Part shown: positions 6,214-8,698 of the stretch, in pieces
Layout: every line of letters starts with the position of its first letter
How positions within the stretch are numbered: position 1 is the first letter of the stretch
From: Candidatus Methanogasteraceae archaeon UBA261
Lineage (GTDB): Archaea; Halobacteriota; Methanosarcinia; Methanosarcinales; Methanogasteraceae
DNA: 8,698 bases
Direction: 5' to 3'
Assembly (NCBI GenBank): GCA_002506015.1
Contig: DAWR01000133.1
Coordinates: 5,354 to 14,051, forward strand
Notes under the pieces: generated by a model
Databases searched by the model: none
Told to the model about the DNA's origin: nothing
What the model saw: only the letters and a program-made list of their open reading frames with translations
Made by a program: the position numbers and the translations under genes

Positions 6214-6867
6214 ATGAAGTACATAGCAGCGATTACATGTCTGATGCTCGGTGTATCGGCATCCGGATGTGTTACCGAAGACCGTGATAATAATATTAGG
6301 TCGGATACCATGGATTTGAGCAATAAAACGGTACTGATGGTCATAGCGCCATCGGATTTCAGGGATGAGGAACTCTTTGCCCCGAAGGAATTTCTCGAAG
6401 AGAATGGGGCAACGGTTGTGATCGCTTCTGACAAGAGAGGAACTGCGAAGGGGATGCTCGGCGGTGTTGCATCTGTTGATCTTCCCGTATCCGGCATTAC
6501 TATTGGCGATTACGATGCCATCGTATTTGTCGGGGGGTCAGGTGTCGAATCACATAAACTCTACGAAGACGGTGCGTATCTGAAGCTGGCAGCGGATGCA
6601 GATGGTGCTGAAAAGATCATCGGTGCGATCTGTCTTGGTCCGATGATTCCGGCAGGAGCGGGGCTTTTGTCCAAAAAGAATGCGACCGTCTTCAGTAGCG
6701 GCGTATCGTACGTAACAGACCATGGGGCGAACTACACCGGAAATGCGGTGGCTGTGGACGGCAGGATCGTTACCGCGGAGGGTCCGCATGCGGCAGAGGA
6801 GTTTGCGCGGGCGATCGCCGAAGCCATCTCCAGTCCGGACGACGCTGAACATGGATATTCCAAATAG
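6214..6867 (+). CDS. DJ-1/PfpI-family lipoprotein
   Basis: A 217-residue protein. Residues 1-18 form a short signal peptide (Lys2, a hydrophobic core, then the lipobox-like ASGC), with Cys19 as the likely lipid-modified first residue of the mature protein. A polar linker (20-37) leads to a DJ-1/PfpI domain: KTVLMVIAPSDFRDEELF (38-55) with the conserved Glu region at 52-53, YDAIVFVGGSG (100-110), and the nucleophile elbow GAICLGP (137-143) with candidate catalytic Cys140. Family members include glyoxalases, deglycases, proteases and chaperones, so the activity is not assigned. The residue after the Cys is Leu, where many PfpI proteins have His. Anchoring outside the membrane is unusual for this mainly cytoplasmic family. 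The start is set by GGAGGG 5 nt upstream. Stop is TAG, the only one among the clear genes here. Confidence 0.88.
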   Translation: MKYIAAITCLMLGVSASGCVTEDRDNNIRSDTMDLSNKTVLMVIAPSDFRDEELFAPKEFLEENGATVVIASDKRGTAKGMLGGVASVDLPVSGITIGDYDAIVFVGGSGVESHKLYEDGAYLKLAADADGAEKIIGAICLGPMIPAGAGLLSKKNATVFSSGVSYVTDHGANYTGNAVAVDGRIVTAEGPHAAEEFARAIAEAISSPDDAEHGYSK

Positions 6868-6897
6868 AGATGCGTGCGATGTGAATTGTCAAGAGCC

Positions 6898-6906
6898 AAT
6901 ATTTAT
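6898..6906 (+). promoter_or_regulatory. TATA box for hisD
   Basis: AATATTTAT is centred about 29 bp before the ATG at 6931, placing the transcription start at or just before the start codon. No Shine-Dalgarno motif is present before hisD, so a leaderless message is likely. The box supports hisD being transcribed independently of the lipoprotein gene. Confidence 0.55.
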
Positions 6907-6930
6907 CATGCCTCCTCACCACAAAGAATT

Positions 6931-8229
6931 ATGCTCAAAAAACACCACGCACGATTGACCGATGCCGAACTCATCTCCCTTTTGAACCGGGAATCTGAGA
7001 TTGCGGATGTGAAACCGGCTGTTTCGGAGATTCTTGAAGATGTGGCTGCCAGAGGCGACGCTGCGTTGATCGAATGCACAGAACGATTCGATTCTGTCTC
7101 GCTCTCTGCAATCGAGGTTGCGGCAGATGTGATATCCGCGACATTTGATATAGTTGACCCTGAAATTCTGTGGCACATTGAGACCGCAGCTGACAATATC
7201 AGGAGGTTTCACGAGTCTCAGCTCGAAGCCGACCTCTTGTTGAGCGAGATTGCGCCCGGAATCGTTCTCGGGCAGAAGACAACGCCTTTTGACTGTATCG
7301 GAACGTATGTCCCTGGCGGGACAGCATCGTACCCATCAACAGCGCTGATGACAATCATCCCCGCGAAGGTCGCCTCTGTCCCGGAGGTTGTTATGTGCAC
7401 CCCGCCGATTTCGGGTGGCGACGGGGGCGTGCATCCGTTGACGCTTGCTGCCGCATCGATTGCAGGTGTTGATCGGGTCTTCTGCGTCGGTGGCGCTCAG
7501 GCGATCGCTGCGATGGCTTACGGCACAGAGACCGTGCCAGCGGTCGACAGGATCGTTGGGCCCGGGAACGTGTATGTGACTGCTGCAAAGATGCTGGTTC
7601 CGACCCGAATCGACTTTCCTGCAGGACCCTCTGAGGTTCTGATCATCGCAGACGAGACCGCACATCCTGATTTCATTGCAGCGGACATGGTGGCACAGGC
7701 AGAACATGATCCGAATGCCATAGCGGTCCTTGCAACGACATCAGAGGCGGTTGCAGATGGTACGCTCAAACTGATCGAGTCAAAGGCGGCAGATGCTCTT
7801 CGATCAGAGATCATCCAAAAGTCGCTCGAACGTGGCGCAATTTTGATCTTCGACTCGATCGATGAGTGCGTCGAGTTTTCAAACACATTCGCACCGGAAC
7901 ACCTTGAGATCATGGTCAAGGATTCGTTGAATGTGCTGAACAGCGTTTACAATGCCGGATCGATCTTTGTTGGCGATTACGCTCCTGTTTCAGCAGGTGA
8001 TTACGCATCAGGCACGAACCATGTGCTGCCCACCGCAGGGCACGCATGGACATACTCGGGTCTGAACGTCGGTTATTTCACAAAGAAGTCGAGCGTCCAG
8101 ATCATCAGCAAAGATGGGTTATCCGAGATCAGGGACACAATTGTGGCGATAGCAAGCGCGGAGGGTTTGGACGCACATGCGGATGCGGTCAAGGTGCGGT
8201 TTAAGGACGGAGGAAGTATTGGGGACTGA
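6931..8229 (+). CDS. hisD: Histidinol dehydrogenase
   Basis: Catalyses the last two steps of histidine synthesis, oxidising L-histidinol to histidine with two NAD+ in the cytoplasm. The 432-residue product matches the family length. Conserved blocks include the GTYVPGGTASYPSTALM region (124-140), VGGAQAIAAMAYGT (186-199), DRIVGPGNVYVTAAK (206-220) and DFPAGPSEVLIIAD (228-241). Expected zinc ligands are present: Gln256 and His259 in AQAEHDP, Asp357 in SAGDYASGTNHV, and His416 near the C terminus. The catalytic Glu-His pair is Glu323-His324 in FAPEHLE. The start is ATG 6931 (MLKKHHARLT); an upstream in-frame GTG at 6874 would add a non-family leader and lies before the TATA box. No other his gene is in the window. 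Stop is TGA. Confidence 0.97.
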   Translation: MLKKHHARLTDAELISLLNRESEIADVKPAVSEILEDVAARGDAALIECTERFDSVSLSAIEVAADVISATFDIVDPEILWHIETAADNIRRFHESQLEADLLLSEIAPGIVLGQKTTPFDCIGTYVPGGTASYPSTALMTIIPAKVASVPEVVMCTPPISGGDGGVHPLTLAAASIAGVDRVFCVGGAQAIAAMAYGTETVPAVDRIVGPGNVYVTAAKMLVPTRIDFPAGPSEVLIIADETAHPDFIAADMVAQAEHDPNAIAVLATTSEAVADGTLKLIESKAADALRSEIIQKSLERGAILIFDSIDECVEFSNTFAPEHLEIMVKDSLNVLNSVYNAGSIFVGDYAPVSAGDYASGTNHVLPTAGHAWTYSGLNVGYFTKKSSVQIISKDGLSEIRDTIVAIASAEGLDAHADAVKVRFKDGGSIGD

Positions 8230-8276
8230 AAACGTTCGGTTCACCCATGCAAAACAGGGTTTAGCTGAGGCAAAAA

Positions 8277-8338
8277 AACCACGAGATTGCACAAGATTAA
8301 CACAGAACTCTTGTGAAGATCTGTGCAATCTTGTGGTT
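8277..8338. repeat. Foldback repeat copy C, downstream of hisD
   Basis: The left arm 8277-8305 and right arm 8321-8338 (CTGTGCAATCTTGTGGTT) can form a 17-bp stem (8277-8293 with 8322-8338) with a single G.T pair. The left arm has three units of the CTYGTGnnAT type on its complement, the right arm two. It starts 47 nt after the hisD stop. The outer flanks seen in copy B are not recognisable here, so this may be a shorter form of the same family. Confidence 0.7.
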
Positions 8339-8364
8339 ATACTCGGCACCGTCATAAACTGCGA

Positions 8365-8370
8365 TTTTTT
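8365..8370 (+). terminator. Oligo-T tract after hisD, candidate terminator
   Basis: Six T residues follow the right arm of foldback copy C by 26 nt, repeating the hairpin-then-T-run layout seen after the methyltransferase gene. Function as a terminator is inferred. Confidence 0.35.
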
Positions 8371-8632
8371 ATTGGTGGAACCAAACTGATACAATCCACC
8401 AAACAATGACTCAGCGCCTTGCTCACACTGCAGTTACAGAGATTTGAAAAAGCTCAAGTTGTGGCGGTGTGAAGTATAGGTAATGATAAGGTCGCTCGAT
8501 AGTGGTTTTGGGGGTGCAAGGGGATTTCATGATTGCGGGAAACTGTGGGCAGATGAGGCAGAAAGGGGTCGCAGGCGGTCGATTATTGGATTAAAATATA
8601 ATCCCCAAAGTTGAGTTACAATTGTCGCTCTC
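8371..8632. other. Non-coding stretch without recognised features
   Basis: No open frame with protein-like character, tRNA cloverleaf or convincing C/D-box motif was found on either strand. The only structure noted is a short hairpin at 8586-8606, where TTGGATTA (8586-8593) faces TAATCC (8599-8604) over a 5-nt loop. It could be decayed sequence or hold an RNA I cannot recognise. Confidence 0.4.
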
Positions 8633-8698
8633 TTTATATACTTACTCGATGTTGTGCGGATATCCACACATAAAACCACGAGATTACACAAGATTAAC
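8633..8698 (+). repeat. Foldback repeat copy D, left part, cut by the window end
   Basis: Bases 8639-8698 match the complement of 5145-5204 (right half of copy B) at 53 of 60 positions, and all seven differences are transitions. The shared block includes the near-palindrome TGTGCGGATATCCACACA (8653-8670) and the left arm AACCACGAGATTACACAAG (8674-8692). A TATA-like TTTATATA (8633-8640) lies immediately outside. The right arm should lie just beyond the window. Confidence 0.75.

Noticed and set aside
6214..8229. DJ-1/HisD fusion protein by reading through TAG
   Set aside because: hisD has its own TATA box and family-standard start, and joining a secreted lipoprotein to a cytoplasmic enzyme is implausible; kept only as a test case for UAG decoding.
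8440..8560. C/D-box small RNA candidate
   Set aside because: AATGATAA near 8480 only loosely resembles a C box and no D box with suitable spacing or terminal stem was found.
5085..8698. CRISPR array
   Set aside because: The repeats are foldback elements separated by kilobases and genes, not regularly spaced direct repeats with unique spacers; no cas gene is present.

Overview
The window reads as a chromosomal segment of a euryarchaeon, most likely from the methanogen or methane/alkane-oxidising lineages around Methanomicrobia, Methanosarcinia and Syntropharchaeia. The evidence is archaeal information-processing genes (glycyl-tRNA synthetase of the archaeal type, MBF1, the proteasome-activating nucleotidase PAN, transcription factor TFE), TATA-box promoters about 25 bp ahead of start codons, and Shine-Dalgarno motifs of the GGAGG/GGTGA type. 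The lineage cannot be fixed more closely without database comparison.

Layout. 1-283: repeat remnants and the glyS promoter region. 284-2065 (+): glyS. 2046-2477 (-): mbf1, convergent with glyS and overlapping its end by 20 bp. 2478-2577: compact divergent promoter with a 7-bp inverted repeat. 2578-3795 (+): pan. 3905-5032 (+): tfe followed 9 nt later by a class I SAM methyltransferase that carries one in-frame TAG codon. 5033-5309: a hairpin repeat element and an oligo-T tract between converging genes. 6073-5310 (-): a two-gene unit, a 59-residue Trm112-like zinc protein overlapping by 4 bp a membrane protein resembling DUF7524. 6214-6867 (+): a lipoprotein with a DJ-1/PfpI domain. 6931-8229 (+): hisD. 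8230-8698: non-coding, with a second complete hairpin repeat and the beginning of another.

Most genes are housekeeping functions: tRNA charging (GlyRS), transcription initiation (TFE, probably MBF1), protein unfolding for the proteasome (PAN) and the last step of histidine synthesis (HisD). They do not form one pathway. Only tfe-methyltransferase and trm112-like/DUF7524-like look like shared transcripts.

The two most unusual signals are (1) the in-frame amber codon in the methyltransferase, where both halves of the fold are intact and in the same frame, so UAG decoding (for example as pyrrolysine) competes with recent nonsense decay; and (2) a dispersed family of foldback repeats built from 9-10-nt YGTGnnAT units, with four copies or part-copies in 8.7 kb, two of them just downstream of genes and followed by T-runs. 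I found no CRISPR array, tRNA, rRNA, transposase or clear new defence system.
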